From assembly GCA_964477265.1 (NCBI GenBank), contig CAYZDJ010000007.1, forward strand, positions 1 to 64,000: 64,000 nucleotides of DNA. Direction: 5' to 3'. A model generated the notes under the pieces. It did no database searches. It was given only the letters and a program-made list of their open reading frames with translations, and had not been told where the DNA came from. Shown here in pieces: positions 43,417 through 51,432 of the stretch. This stretch comes from CAIVPM01 sp964477265. GTDB taxonomy: Bacteria > Bacteroidota > Bacteroidia > Chitinophagales > Chitinophagaceae. A program made the position numbers and the translations under genes. Numbering within the stretch: the stretch's first letter is position 1; every line of letters begins with the position of its first letter.

Positions 43417-44916
43417 ATGAGCCATCATCATCTTGAAATTGGATTAGATACTTTAACTTTTGATACATTAAAAAAATTTATTAAAGAAACAACAAATATT
43501 TCAATATCTAATACTGCTAAAGAGAAAATTAATACTTGCAGAAATTATTTGAACAACAAAACAGCTGATAACAAGAAAGCATATTATGGTATTAATACCG
43601 GCTTTGGTTATTTGCAAAATGTGCAAATAGATGCTTCTCAAACACAGCAATTGCAATACAATTTATTAATGAGCCATGCTTGTGGAATGGGTGATGAAGT
43701 GCCACAAGATGTAGTGAAATTAATGCTTTTGTTAAAAATACAATCGTTGAGTTATGGCAATAGCGGTGTGCAGCAAATTACTGTGCAACGCCTTGCTGAT
43801 TTATATAACAATAATATTTTACCAGTAGTTTATACACAAGGTTCTCTTGGTGCATCTGGCGACTTAGCACCATTAAGCCATTTGTGTTTGCCATTAATTG
43901 GAATGGGGAAAGTAATTGTAGAAAATAAAGTTGAAGAAGCCGAAAATATTTTATCTAAACACAACTTATCCCCTATTCAATTGCAAAGCAAAGAAGGGTT
44001 AGCATTGATAAATGGTACACAATTTATGAGTGCTTATGGGATTTATTGCTTAGCAAAAGCAGAAAAATTATTGCAATGGGCAAACATTATTGCAGCAATT
44101 AGTTTTGATGGTTTTGATGCAACGCTTGAGCCTTTGAATCCCTTGATACATAACGTTCGTAATCATAAAGGTCAAATAGAAACTGCAGCAACCATTTATA
44201 GCTATTTAAAAGATAGTAGCATTGCAACCAATCCAGCTAAACAAGTTCAAGATCCATATTCATTTCGTTGTGTACCACAGGTTCATGGTGCAAGTAAAGA
44301 CACTTTTAATTATGTGCTAGGTGTATTAATGAATGAAGTTAATGCTGTAACTGATAATCCAAATATTTTTCCTGAGGAAGATATAATTGTAAGTGGTGGT
44401 AATTTTCATGGTCAGCCATTGGCATTAGCATTAGATTTTTTATGTATTGCCATGAGCGAAATTGCAAGTATCAGTGAACGCAGAACCTATCAATTAATTA
44501 GTGGGCAACGTAGTTTGCCATTGTTTTTGGTTAATAAGCCAGGGCTCAATAGTGGCTTTATGATTCCTCAATATACTGCAGCAAGTATTGTTAGCCAAAA
44601 CAAGCAACTATGCACACCTGCAAGTATTGATACTATCAGCAGCAGCAACAATCAGGAAGACCATGTGAGCATGGGTGCAAACGCTGCAACAAAATGTTTA
44701 AGAGTAATAGAAAATGTAGAAAGAGTTTTGGCTATAGAATTGTTAACTGCTGCACAAGCTATTGACTTTAGAAAACCTGCTACATCATCTCCATTTATTG
44801 AAAACATAATAAAAGATTACAGAAAAAAAGTAAGCTTTAATGAACAGGATAGATTGTTGCATACAGATATGCAAGCTAGTATTGAGTTTTTGAGGGAGTA
44901 TGAAATTGACAAGTAA
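43417..44916 (+). CDS. hutH: Histidine ammonia-lyase
   Basis: HutH deaminates histidine to urocanate, the first step of histidine breakdown. The protein has 499 residues, as usual. The MIO cofactor forms autocatalytically from the Ala-Ser-Gly at about residue 143-145 (GSLGASGDLAPLSH). The active-site YYGINTGFG (about 53) and the substrate loop QDPYSFRCVPQVHG (about 277-290) are also intact. No hutU, hutI or hutG is adjacent, so the rest of the pathway lies elsewhere. The N-terminus MSHHHLEIG is short and the ATG at 43417 is the only early start. A TATTTTG box lies about 22 bases upstream. Confidence 0.96.
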   Translation: MSHHHLEIGLDTLTFDTLKKFIKETTNISISNTAKEKINTCRNYLNNKTADNKKAYYGINTGFGYLQNVQIDASQTQQLQYNLLMSHACGMGDEVPQDVVKLMLLLKIQSLSYGNSGVQQITVQRLADLYNNNILPVVYTQGSLGASGDLAPLSHLCLPLIGMGKVIVENKVEEAENILSKHNLSPIQLQSKEGLALINGTQFMSAYGIYCLAKAEKLLQWANIIAAISFDGFDATLEPLNPLIHNVRNHKGQIETAATIYSYLKDSSIATNPAKQVQDPYSFRCVPQVHGASKDTFNYVLGVLMNEVNAVTDNPNIFPEEDIIVSGGNFHGQPLALALDFLCIAMSEIASISERRTYQLISGQRSLPLFLVNKPGLNSGFMIPQYTAASIVSQNKQLCTPASIDTISSSNNQEDHVSMGANAATKCLRVIENVERVLAIELLTAAQAIDFRKPATSSPFIENIIKDYRKKVSFNEQDRLLHTDMQASIEFLREYEIDK

Positions 44917-44988
44917 TTTTAATAAATCATTATCTACATTTCTGTTTTCCACAAATTAACTTTTCATTACTTTTTTAACAGCATTAAT

Positions 44989-44996
44989 TATATTTG
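44989..44996 (+). promoter_or_regulatory. TAnnTTTG box upstream of plsY
   Basis: TATATTTG is an exact match 29 bases before the plsY ATG. A T-run lies about 18 bases farther upstream. Confidence 0.45.
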
Positions 44997-45025
44997 CTAT
45001 TCGTTTAAAAAAAATTTTTCAGTAA

Positions 45026-45676
45026 ATGGAAGAATTTCTATTGATCATATTAGCTTATTTAATTGGCTCCATTCCAACTGCTGTTTGGATAAGCAAATAT
45101 TTTTTTGATATTGATATCAGAGATTATGGTAGTGGCAATGCTGGTGCAACCAACACCTTTAGAGTGCTTGGTAAAAAATGGGGCACAATTGTAATGGTTG
45201 TTGATATTTTAAAAGGTGTTATAGCAACATCAATGCACGTTTTAATTACCCATTATGCAACCAACGAATTACACAGAACAAATTTTATGTTGGGCTTAGG
45301 TCTGGCTTCAGTAATTGGACATGTGTTTCCTGTTTGGGCAAATTTTAAAGGAGGAAAAGGAGTTGCAACATTATTTGGAATGGCAATAGCAATACAACCA
45401 GCAGTTGCAGCTTGCTGCATTGGTGTTTTTTTAATTGTACTATATATTACACGCTTTGTATCTTTAAGTTCAATTATAGCAGGCATTTCATTCATGGTTT
45501 TTATATTATTTATCTTTAATGCCAAAGAAGATTTTTACAGGGCATTTTCAATAGTTGTGGCACTTGCAGTAGTGCTTACTCACCAAAAAAACATTAACAG
45601 GATATTTAATGGAACAGAAAGTAAAGTTCCTATTTTAAAATACAGAGACAGAAGAAAAATGAGGCGTGGTGTTTAA
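45026..45676 (+). CDS. plsY: Acyl-phosphate:glycerol-3-phosphate acyltransferase PlsY
   Basis: The protein has 216 residues and catalyses the first acylation of glycerol-3-phosphate for phospholipid synthesis, using acyl-phosphate made by PlsX. The three membrane motifs are present: LIGSIPTAVWIS (about 12), GSGNAGATNTFRVLGKKWG (about 37) and FKGGKGVATLFGM (about 107-119). Five spans. It is monocistronic, with a -7 box upstream. The next gene (GATase) starts 44 bases later on the same strand. Confidence 0.95.
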   Translation: MEEFLLIILAYLIGSIPTAVWISKYFFDIDIRDYGSGNAGATNTFRVLGKKWGTIVMVVDILKGVIATSMHVLITHYATNELHRTNFMLGLGLASVIGHVFPVWANFKGGKGVATLFGMAIAIQPAVAACCIGVFLIVLYITRFVSLSSIIAGISFMVFILFIFNAKEDFYRAFSIVVALAVVLTHQKNINRIFNGTESKVPILKYRDRRKMRRGV

Positions 45677-45720
45677 AATTTTTGGTAGAAAAATACGTTA
45701 ATAATCCATAAACCCATTCA

Positions 45721-46554
45721 ATGAATTTTTCATCGGCAAATGTTAGAATAGCTATTTTAGATTTATATCAAGGTGTAGAGAACCAAGGCATGCGTTGCAT
45801 TAGAGATATCATTAAAAAATGGGCTGAGGTTAATGATATTGAAGTGAAGACTATTGAATTTAATGTGAGACAAAAAAATGAAACTCCAGATTTAAGCTTT
45901 GATTTATATATTTCGAGTGGTGGACCTGGCAACCCAATGCCAGATGAAGCTAATGCTGTGTGGGAAGAGCATTATTTTAATTGGCTAAAAAATGTTGAAG
46001 ATTACAATGCCAACATTTTAAATCAAAATAAAAAAAGGATATTCTTTATTTGCCATAGCTTTCAATTGGCTTGTCGCCATTACAACATTGCAACTGTTAG
46101 TAAACGCAAATCCACATCTTTTGGCGTGTTTCCAATTCACTTTATAGGCAATGCACATAACGAACAAATTTTTGAAGGGTTGAATAATCCATTTTATGTG
46201 GTTGATAGTAGAGATTATCAGGTTGTTGAACCTAACTTTGGTTTAATTGCACAAATGGGTGGAAGCATTTTAGCTATAGAAAAAGACAGACCACATGTGC
46301 CACTTGAAAGGGCTGTAATGGCTGTGCGTTTTAATGAATATTTTGTAGGCACACAATTTCATCCTGAAGCTGATGCTGATGGTATGAGCATGTATTTACA
46401 ACGTGATGATAAAAAGGCGACAGTTATAGAAAATCATGGAGAGGCAAAATGGAAAAGTATGATTGAACAACTGCAAGACAAAGAAAAAATATTATATACA
46501 TACAGTCATGTATTGCCCAATTTCTTAAACACTGCCATTAACGAAATGGCTTGA
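45721..46554 (+). CDS. Class I glutamine amidotransferase-like protein
   Basis: The protein has 277 residues and holds a triad-type GATase domain: catalytic Cys in FFICHSFQLACRH (about 110, position of GxCxGxQ), His-Glu in GTQFHPEADADG (about 213), and the oxyanion loop SSGGPGNP (about 62). The Gly before the nucleophile is an Ile-Cys-His, a modest variant of the usual Gly-x-Cys-x-Gly motif. It has no synthetase domain and no partner enzyme nearby, so the acceptor of the ammonia is unknown, or it may hydrolyse glutamyl compounds as PuuD/GGH-like members do. It converges with exbD 36 bases after its stop. Confidence 0.8.
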   Translation: MNFSSANVRIAILDLYQGVENQGMRCIRDIIKKWAEVNDIEVKTIEFNVRQKNETPDLSFDLYISSGGPGNPMPDEANAVWEEHYFNWLKNVEDYNANILNQNKKRIFFICHSFQLACRHYNIATVSKRKSTSFGVFPIHFIGNAHNEQIFEGLNNPFYVVDSRDYQVVEPNFGLIAQMGGSILAIEKDRPHVPLERAVMAVRFNEYFVGTQFHPEADADGMSMYLQRDDKKATVIENHGEAKWKSMIEQLQDKEKILYTYSHVLPNFLNTAINEMA

Positions 46555-46590
46555 AACCTTCAAAAGATTTATAGTAAAATTTAAACTGAA

Positions 46591-46992
46591 TTAAGGTTTT
46601 ACTGTAGCCACAACCTTTGCTCCTGCTCGCTTTGCTGAAGCCATTACTTTAAAGAAGTTTCCATAAAAAGCTACAGTGTCTGCATTTACAACGACTGAAG
46701 GCGTGTCAATAAATTGTTTTGCTTTTGTCACTTCTGCCATTAATGTTGTGTCAAGTAAATTTTCAGCTATTAATGTTTGGTTCACATAAATTTTATTATC
46801 CTTATCAACTGATACTACAATGTTTTGCTTTGTTTTAGTATCAGGTTTTCCTTTAGGATTATTAACCTTTACAACATTAGGGTTTGCCAATGTAGAAACA
46901 ATTAAAAAAAACAATAAAAGAATGAATAAAATATCATTCAAGGCACCAGTATGTAAATCAGGTTTTCCCCTTAATTTTTTTCTAATATTCAC
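46591..46992 (-). CDS. exbD: ExbD/TolR family biopolymer transport protein
   Basis: ExbD with ExbB forms the proton-driven motor that energises TonB-dependent import or Tol function. The protein has 133 residues, with one span at about 19-38 (LNDILFILLLFFLIVSTLAN) carrying the key Asp early (LNDI), then a periplasmic domain (PDTKTKQNIVVSVDKDNKIYVNQTLI). Length and motif match the family. It lies 103 bases downstream of exbB, with repeats in the gap. The tonB partner is not in the window. Confidence 0.93.
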   Translation of the reverse strand: MNIRKKLRGKPDLHTGALNDILFILLLFFLIVSTLANPNVVKVNNPKGKPDTKTKQNIVVSVDKDNKIYVNQTLIAENLLDTTLMAEVTKAKQFIDTPSVVVNADTVAFYGNFFKVMASAKRAGAKVVATVKP

Positions 46993-47006
46993 TTTTATTA
47001 GTTTAA

Positions 47007-47089
47007 AGTTAATAGTTAATAGTTAAAAGTTATGAGTAGGTGATATTTAAAATTGATTTTAAACAATCCTAAACTATAAACTCATAACT
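47007..47089. repeat. Tandem TTAATAG words and inverted repeat (exbB-exbD gap)
   Basis: AGTTAATAGTTAATAGTTAA gives tandem 7-base copies at about 47007-47026. AGTTATGAGT (47028-47037) pairs exactly with ACTCATAACT (47080-47089). The same GTTATGAG/CTCATAAC word occurs at 34719-34779. Confidence 0.8.
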
Positions 47090-47095
47090 ATTCAC

Positions 47096-47761
47096 TTATT
47101 TCGTTGGCTCTTGTAATACATCTAAAAATTCAGTACTTGCTTCTTCCATTTTAAAAGCTGTTTTCTCTATTTGTGCACTTAATACATTATGTGCTACATA
47201 AGCTATCAAGCCTACAATTAAGCCACTACCGCTAGTTATCATTTTAACATAAATACCACCAGCAATTGTATTTAGTTCAAAGCCACTATTATTAATGTTA
47301 TAAAACAACTGTATCATACCTATAATGGTTCCTAAAAAACCAAACATAGGTGCAATACCTGCAATTAAAGAAAGCACAGAAAGGTTGCGTTCCATCTTAT
47401 ACATCTCAAGTTTTCCTACATTCTCCATGCTTCTTTCAATAGATTCAATTGGCTTGCCAATCCTCTGTATTCCTTTATCAATCATTCTTGCAACAGGGTT
47501 ATTAGTATTTTTTGCCAAACTTCTTGCCGCAGCAATATTTCCACTCATAATATTATCCCTTATAATATTCATAAAACTATCATCCATTTTGGCAGCTTTA
47601 CGAATGGCTATCAATCTTTCAAAAAAGAAAAATAAGGCAAGTGCTAGCAATGCATAAAGAGGATACATAATCCATCCACCTTTTTGCAATAAATCTAGCA
47701 ACGAAATTTTATCGTTTGTGGCTAGTGTAGCTGGTTGAATTTGCAATAAGTATAATAACAT
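47096..47761 (-). CDS. exbB: MotA/TolQ/ExbB proton channel family protein
   Basis: ExbB is the proton-conducting subunit. It has 221 residues with three spans: about 32-52 (GGWIMYPLYALLALALFFFFERL), 128-150 (LIAGIAPMFGFLGTIIGMI) and 165-188. The family motif GIAPMFGFLGTIIGMI is complete and the cytoplasmic loop 55-125 is of normal size. Upstream exbD partner on the same strand confirms the pair. An N-terminal extension (MLLYLLQIQPATLATNDKI) precedes the first span and may include a signal-like segment. Confidence 0.93.
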   Translation of the reverse strand: MLLYLLQIQPATLATNDKISLLDLLQKGGWIMYPLYALLALALFFFFERLIAIRKAAKMDDSFMNIIRDNIMSGNIAAARSLAKNTNNPVARMIDKGIQRIGKPIESIERSMENVGKLEMYKMERNLSVLSLIAGIAPMFGFLGTIIGMIQLFYNINNSGFELNTIAGGIYVKMITSGSGLIVGLIAYVAHNVLSAQIEKTAFKMEEASTEFLDVLQEPTK

Positions 47762-47869
47762 ATTTTTTTATTAATTACTGTAACAAATAAACGAAATGTA
47801 TTTTATAAAGTTGCTTCGTTAAAATAATTTAGGAAAACTTTATGTTTTGCCTTCAATAATTAACAAGCC

Positions 47870-47898
47870 ATAATTCGTAATTCGTAATGCATAATTCA
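47870..47898 (+). repeat. Tandem AATTCGT words upstream of mnmA
   Basis: ATAATTCGTAATTCGTAATGCATAATTC is two near copies of TAATTCG followed by variant words. It lies directly before the mnmA promoter box. Confidence 0.7.
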
Positions 47899-47909
47899 TC
47901 GTACACAAT

Positions 47910-47917
47910 TACTTTTG
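47910..47917 (+). promoter_or_regulatory. TAnnTTTG box 5 bases before mnmA ATG
   Basis: TACTTTTG is an exact TAnnTTTG match ending at 47917, with the chosen ATG at 47923. The mRNA would be leaderless. It decides the start against the ATG 12 codons upstream. Confidence 0.55.
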
Positions 47918-47922
47918 CCTAC

Positions 47923-49032
47923 ATGAATAAGAAAGGAAAGGTAATGGTAGCAATGAGTGGCGGTATTGACAGTACTGTTACTGCCCTTATGCTTCATCAT
48001 GAAGGCTATGAAGTATTAGGCATTACAATGAAAACCTGGGACTATGCATCAAGTGGTGGCAATGCTTCAAAAAAAGAAACTGGTTGTTGCAATATTGATA
48101 GCTTTAATGATGCACGTCAGGCTGCTGTGCATCATGGTTTTCCTCATTATATTTTAGACATAAGAGACGAGTTTGGAGATTTTGTAATTGAGAATTTTGT
48201 TGAGGAATATTTGGCAGGAAGAACACCAAATCCTTGTGTAATGTGCAACACACATATAAAGTGGAAAGCATTGCTGAAACGTGCCAATGCATTGGGTTGC
48301 GATTTTATTGCAACTGGTCATTATGCAGAAGTAAGGCAACACACAAATGGCAGGTATGTTATAAGCAAAGGACTTGATGAAACCAAGGATCAAAGCTATG
48401 TTTTATGGGGCTTAGACCAGGAATTATTAAGCAGAACCATTATGCCTTTGGGCAAATACAAAAAAACTGAAATAAGGCAAATGGCTCATGATATGGGTTA
48501 TCCTGAACTGGCTAAAAAAAGTGAGAGTTACGAAATATGTTTTGTGCCAGATAATGATTATCGTGGTTTCTTGAAACGTAGAGTGGATGGGCTTGAAGAG
48601 CAAGTTGATGGTGGCTGGTTTGTTGATAAAAATGGGAAAAGATTGGGCAAGCATAAAGGCTATCCTTTTTACACAATTGGTCAACGCAAAGGCTTGGAAA
48701 TTGCTTTGGGAAAACCAGCTTATGTAACTGCCATTAGCCCAGAAAAAAATACTGTAACACTTGGCGAAGAACAAGACTTGGAACAAACAGAAATGCTTGT
48801 AACAAAAATAAACTGGATGAAGTATGATGGCATTACAGATACACAGGAAGCCATTACTAAAATAAGATATAAAGACAAAGGTGCTTTAAGTAACCTGTAT
48901 AATGATGACGCAGGTTTGCGAATAAAATTCTACGAAAATGTAAAAAGCATTGCACCTGGGCAAAGTGCTGTTTTTTATGAAGGTGATGATGTAATTGGTG
49001 GAGGTATTATACAAAAAGGATTGGTTAGTTAG
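47923..49032 (+). CDS. mnmA: tRNA-specific 2-thiouridylase MnmA
   Basis: MnmA thiolates U34 of tRNAs for Lys, Glu and Gln, using a sulfur carried by an enzyme persulfide. I start it at ATG 47923 (MNKKGKVMVAMSGGIDSTV, 369 residues), because a promoter box ends only 5 bases upstream. The PP-loop is MSGGIDST (about 11-18), with catalytic cysteines in NPCVMCNTHIKW (about 105) and YEICFVPDNDYRGFL (about 205), and the C-terminal beta domain covers about 280-360 (KGLEIALGKPAYVTAISPEKNTV). It converges with mtaB, and the gap holds a repeat. Confidence 0.97.
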   Translation: MNKKGKVMVAMSGGIDSTVTALMLHHEGYEVLGITMKTWDYASSGGNASKKETGCCNIDSFNDARQAAVHHGFPHYILDIRDEFGDFVIENFVEEYLAGRTPNPCVMCNTHIKWKALLKRANALGCDFIATGHYAEVRQHTNGRYVISKGLDETKDQSYVLWGLDQELLSRTIMPLGKYKKTEIRQMAHDMGYPELAKKSESYEICFVPDNDYRGFLKRRVDGLEEQVDGGWFVDKNGKRLGKHKGYPFYTIGQRKGLEIALGKPAYVTAISPEKNTVTLGEEQDLEQTEMLVTKINWMKYDGITDTQEAITKIRYKDKGALSNLYNDDAGLRIKFYENVKSIAPGQSAVFYEGDDVIGGGIIQKGLVS

Positions 49033-49080
49033 GAATTGGGAATTTGTTAATTAGGAATTAGTTAAAAACATAACTATTAA
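49027..49080. repeat. AATTGGGAATT words in the mnmA-mtaB gap
   Basis: TTAGGAATTGGGAATTTGTT, then TTAGGAATTAGTT and TAACTATTAACTGTAAATTATTAAC. The first words extend over the mnmA stop codon. They resemble the translated words in the LuxE-like gene at 25370-25405. Confidence 0.75.
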
Positions 49081-49094
49081 CTGTAAATTATTAA

Positions 49095-50369
49095 CTAAAT
49101 CGCCCAATCAATAATTTCATTACTCCATTCTTTTTTATAAGGTGCGGTTATACGAATATAATTATCTGTATAGCCTTCCATCATTCCATTTTTTTCAAAA
49201 TCCTCAAACAATACTTTTCTTGTTTGCCCAGCAAACTGATTGTTAAAGTATTGCTGCTTCATATAACTTAAATTACGCAATGTTTTATTACGTTCATTTC
49301 TAATATTTACAGGCACTACGTTTTGCATAGTTGCAGCTAATGTGTTATCTCGTTCGCTATAAGTAAATACATGCAAATAAGAAACATCAATACTATGTAA
49401 AAAATTAAACGTTTCTTTAAACAATTCATCTGTTTCACCAGGAAAACCAACTATCACATCAACACCAATAGCACAATGAGGCATTAAAGTTTTAATTAAT
49501 GCAACCCTTTCTGCATAAAGTTCTCTCACATATCTTCTTCTCATTAATCCTAAAATAGTATTGCTGCCACTTTGCAATGGAATGTGAAAATGAGGCATAA
49601 ACTTTTTACTATTGGCAACAAATTCAATGATTTCATTAGTTAGTAAATTAGGTTCAATAGATGATATTCTATAACGCTGAATCCCTTCTACCCTATCTAA
49701 CTCCTTAACCAAATCAAAGAAAGTTTCTTCATAAATTTTATTGCCATTTGCACCACGTCCAAAATCGCCAAGGTTTACACCAGTCAATACAATTTCCTTA
49801 ACGCCTTTTGCAGCAAGGCTTTCAGCGTTTGCAACAACATTTGCAACAGTATCACTTCTACTTTTTCCACGAGCTTGCGGTATAGTACAAAAACTACAAT
49901 TGTAGCTGCACCCATCTTGTACTTTTAAAAATGTTCTGGTTCTATCATTTACACTAAACGTAGAAGTAAATCCACTCACTTCCTCAATATCACAGCTACA
50001 AATCTTGCCACTATCGTTTTGTGTTAGTTCTCTCAAATGCTTGCCTATATTGAATTTTTCAGCAGCACCCAACACTAAATTCACACCTGGTATTTCAGCA
50101 ATTTCCTTTGGTTTTAATTGAGCATAACAGCCAGTAATTACCACTAAACTTTCAGGTGCGTTTCTATTAATACGCCTTACCAATTGCCTGCATTCCTTAT
50201 CTGCATTATCTGTAACGCTACAGGTATTTATTACATACACATCTGCCACTTCTGTAAATTCCTTCTTCTCAAAGCCTTCCCCTTCAAGCATTCTGCTTAA
50301 TGTTGAGGTTTCTGAGTAGTTTAATTTACAGCCCAAAGTATGAAACGCAACTGACTTTTGTTTTGTCAT
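49095..50369 (-). CDS. mtaB: tRNA t6A37 methylthiotransferase MtaB
   Basis: MtaB is a radical-SAM enzyme that makes ms2t6A37 in tRNAs decoding ANN codons. The start at 50369 (MTKQKSVAFHTLGCKLNYSE, 424 residues) is favoured because TATTTTTG lies 7 bases upstream. The N-terminal UPF0004 domain carries HTLGCKLNYSE, VINTCSVT and VVITGCYAQ (three Cys for the auxiliary cluster). The radical-SAM domain has CSYNCSFCTIPQARGKSRS (CxxxCxxC, about 145-165). HIPLQSGSNTILGLMRRRY and a TRAM-like tail close the chain. The opening FHTLGCKLN distinguishes it from MiaB. Confidence 0.94.
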   Translation of the reverse strand: MTKQKSVAFHTLGCKLNYSETSTLSRMLEGEGFEKKEFTEVADVYVINTCSVTDNADKECRQLVRRINRNAPESLVVITGCYAQLKPKEIAEIPGVNLVLGAAEKFNIGKHLRELTQNDSGKICSCDIEEVSGFTSTFSVNDRTRTFLKVQDGCSYNCSFCTIPQARGKSRSDTVANVVANAESLAAKGVKEIVLTGVNLGDFGRGANGNKIYEETFFDLVKELDRVEGIQRYRISSIEPNLLTNEIIEFVANSKKFMPHFHIPLQSGSNTILGLMRRRYVRELYAERVALIKTLMPHCAIGVDVIVGFPGETDELFKETFNFLHSIDVSYLHVFTYSERDNTLAATMQNVVPVNIRNERNKTLRNLSYMKQQYFNNQFAGQTRKVLFEDFEKNGMMEGYTDNYIRITAPYKKEWSNEIIDWAI

Positions 50370-50376
50370 AAGTTGG

Positions 50377-50384
50377 CAAAAATA
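50377..50384 (-). promoter_or_regulatory. TAnnTTTG box upstream of mtaB
   Basis: On the minus strand TATTTTTG is followed by CCAACTT and ATG. It fixes the mtaB start and suggests a very short leader. Confidence 0.5.
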
Positions 50385-50394
50385 AAAGAAGCTA

Positions 50395-50486
50395 ACCACA
50401 TAGGCACATAGTATATATAGAATTTATCAATAATTGGTTTAATTTAAGTAAACAAATTTGTCTATGTTTCTATATGCCTATGTGGT
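50395..50486. repeat. Long inverted repeat between mtaB and prmA
   Basis: ACCACATAGGCACATAG (50395-50411) pairs with CTATATGCCTATGTGGT (50470-50486) at 16 of 17 bases. The centre is AT-rich and asymmetric. It lies between the two divergent promoters. Confidence 0.88.
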
Positions 50487-50492
50487 GTAACA

Positions 50493-50500
50493 TACATTTG
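50493..50500 (+). promoter_or_regulatory. TAnnTTTG box upstream of prmA
   Basis: TACATTTG ends 15 bases before ATG 50516. It lies just outside the inverted repeat arm. Confidence 0.5.
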
Positions 50501-50515
50501 CCACAACAATTTATT

Positions 50516-51328
50516 ATGAACCATATTGAAATAACTATTGCAACAGACAACCAGGATTTACAGGATATAATAGTTGCAACTTTGTCTGAAATAAACTATG
50601 AAGGTTTTGAACAAAATGATACAGCAGTAAAGGCATTTATTAAAGAAGATGAATTTAGTGAAATTGAATTAGAGCAATCGCTGCAACCATTTGAGCTTTC
50701 ATTTACCAAAAACATTATTGCACAACAAAACTGGAATGCTTTGTGGGAAAGCAATTTTGACCCAGTTATAGTAGATGATTTTGTAAGCATTCGTGCCAGC
50801 TTTCACCAACCCATTACTACAACACAACACCAGATTATCATTACCCCAAAAATGAGTTTTGGTACTGGTCACCATGCAACAACCTATAGCGTAATGCTGC
50901 TAATGAGGGACATTGACTTTACCAATAAAACAGTATTTGACTTTGGTACTGGCACTGGCATCTTAGCCATACTTGCAGAGCAACTTGGTGCAGCAAATAT
51001 TCTTGCAGTTGACTATGACGACTGGTGTATAGAAAACTCTATTGAAAATTGTGCAAACAATAATTGCAACAAAATAGAGATTGCAAAAGGCGACACTGCC
51101 AACGTTTGTAAAACATTTGACATTGTAATTGCCAACATTAATAAAAACATTATACAAGATAACTTTAATGCTTTGCATAATTGCTGCAAACCAGCAACCA
51201 CAATACTTTTAAGTGGTTTGTTAATTGAAGATGAAGCTGACATTTTGCAACTGGCAGCAACCAAAAACTGGCAGCACATTAAAACATTAACCAAAGGTGC
51301 TTGGATAGCTATGCAGTTTAATTTATAG
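50516..51328 (+). CDS. prmA: Ribosomal protein L11 methyltransferase PrmA
   Basis: PrmA trimethylates ribosomal protein L11. The start at 50516 (MNHIEITIATDNQDLQDI, 270 residues) is chosen over the ATG 14 codons upstream, which overlaps the inverted repeat and the promoter box. The class-I SAM fold shows motif I in DFGTGTGILAILAEQLGA (about 143), the substrate loop MSFGTGHHATTYSVMLLM (about 118), and IVIANINKNII for motif IV. The N-terminal substrate-binding domain is compact, as in other Bacteroidota. It converges with nothing and precedes the transhydrogenase operon by 104 bases. Confidence 0.93.
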   Translation: MNHIEITIATDNQDLQDIIVATLSEINYEGFEQNDTAVKAFIKEDEFSEIELEQSLQPFELSFTKNIIAQQNWNALWESNFDPVIVDDFVSIRASFHQPITTTQHQIIITPKMSFGTGHHATTYSVMLLMRDIDFTNKTVFDFGTGTGILAILAEQLGAANILAVDYDDWCIENSIENCANNNCNKIEIAKGDTANVCKTFDIVIANINKNIIQDNFNALHNCCKPATTILLSGLLIEDEADILQLAATKNWQHIKTLTKGAWIAMQFNL

Positions 51329-51365
51329 TAATTAGTTAACTATGCAAACGATTTTGCAAAAACTT

Positions 51366-51400
51366 CAAACCTTAAACTTGAAACCTTAAACCTTAAACCC
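51366..51400 (+). repeat. Tandem AAACCTT words upstream of pntAA
   Basis: CAAACCTTAAACTTG and AAACCTTAAACCTTAAACC repeat a 7-base word four times with slips. The block ends 33 bases before the pntAA ATG. Confidence 0.85.
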
Positions 51401-51432
51401 ATATTTTTACATCGCAAAAAAACTAACAGCAA

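Noticed and set aside
47887..47922. Upstream start of mnmA
   Set aside because: It overlaps a tandem word repeat and the TACTTTTG box, so the ATG at 47923 is preferred.
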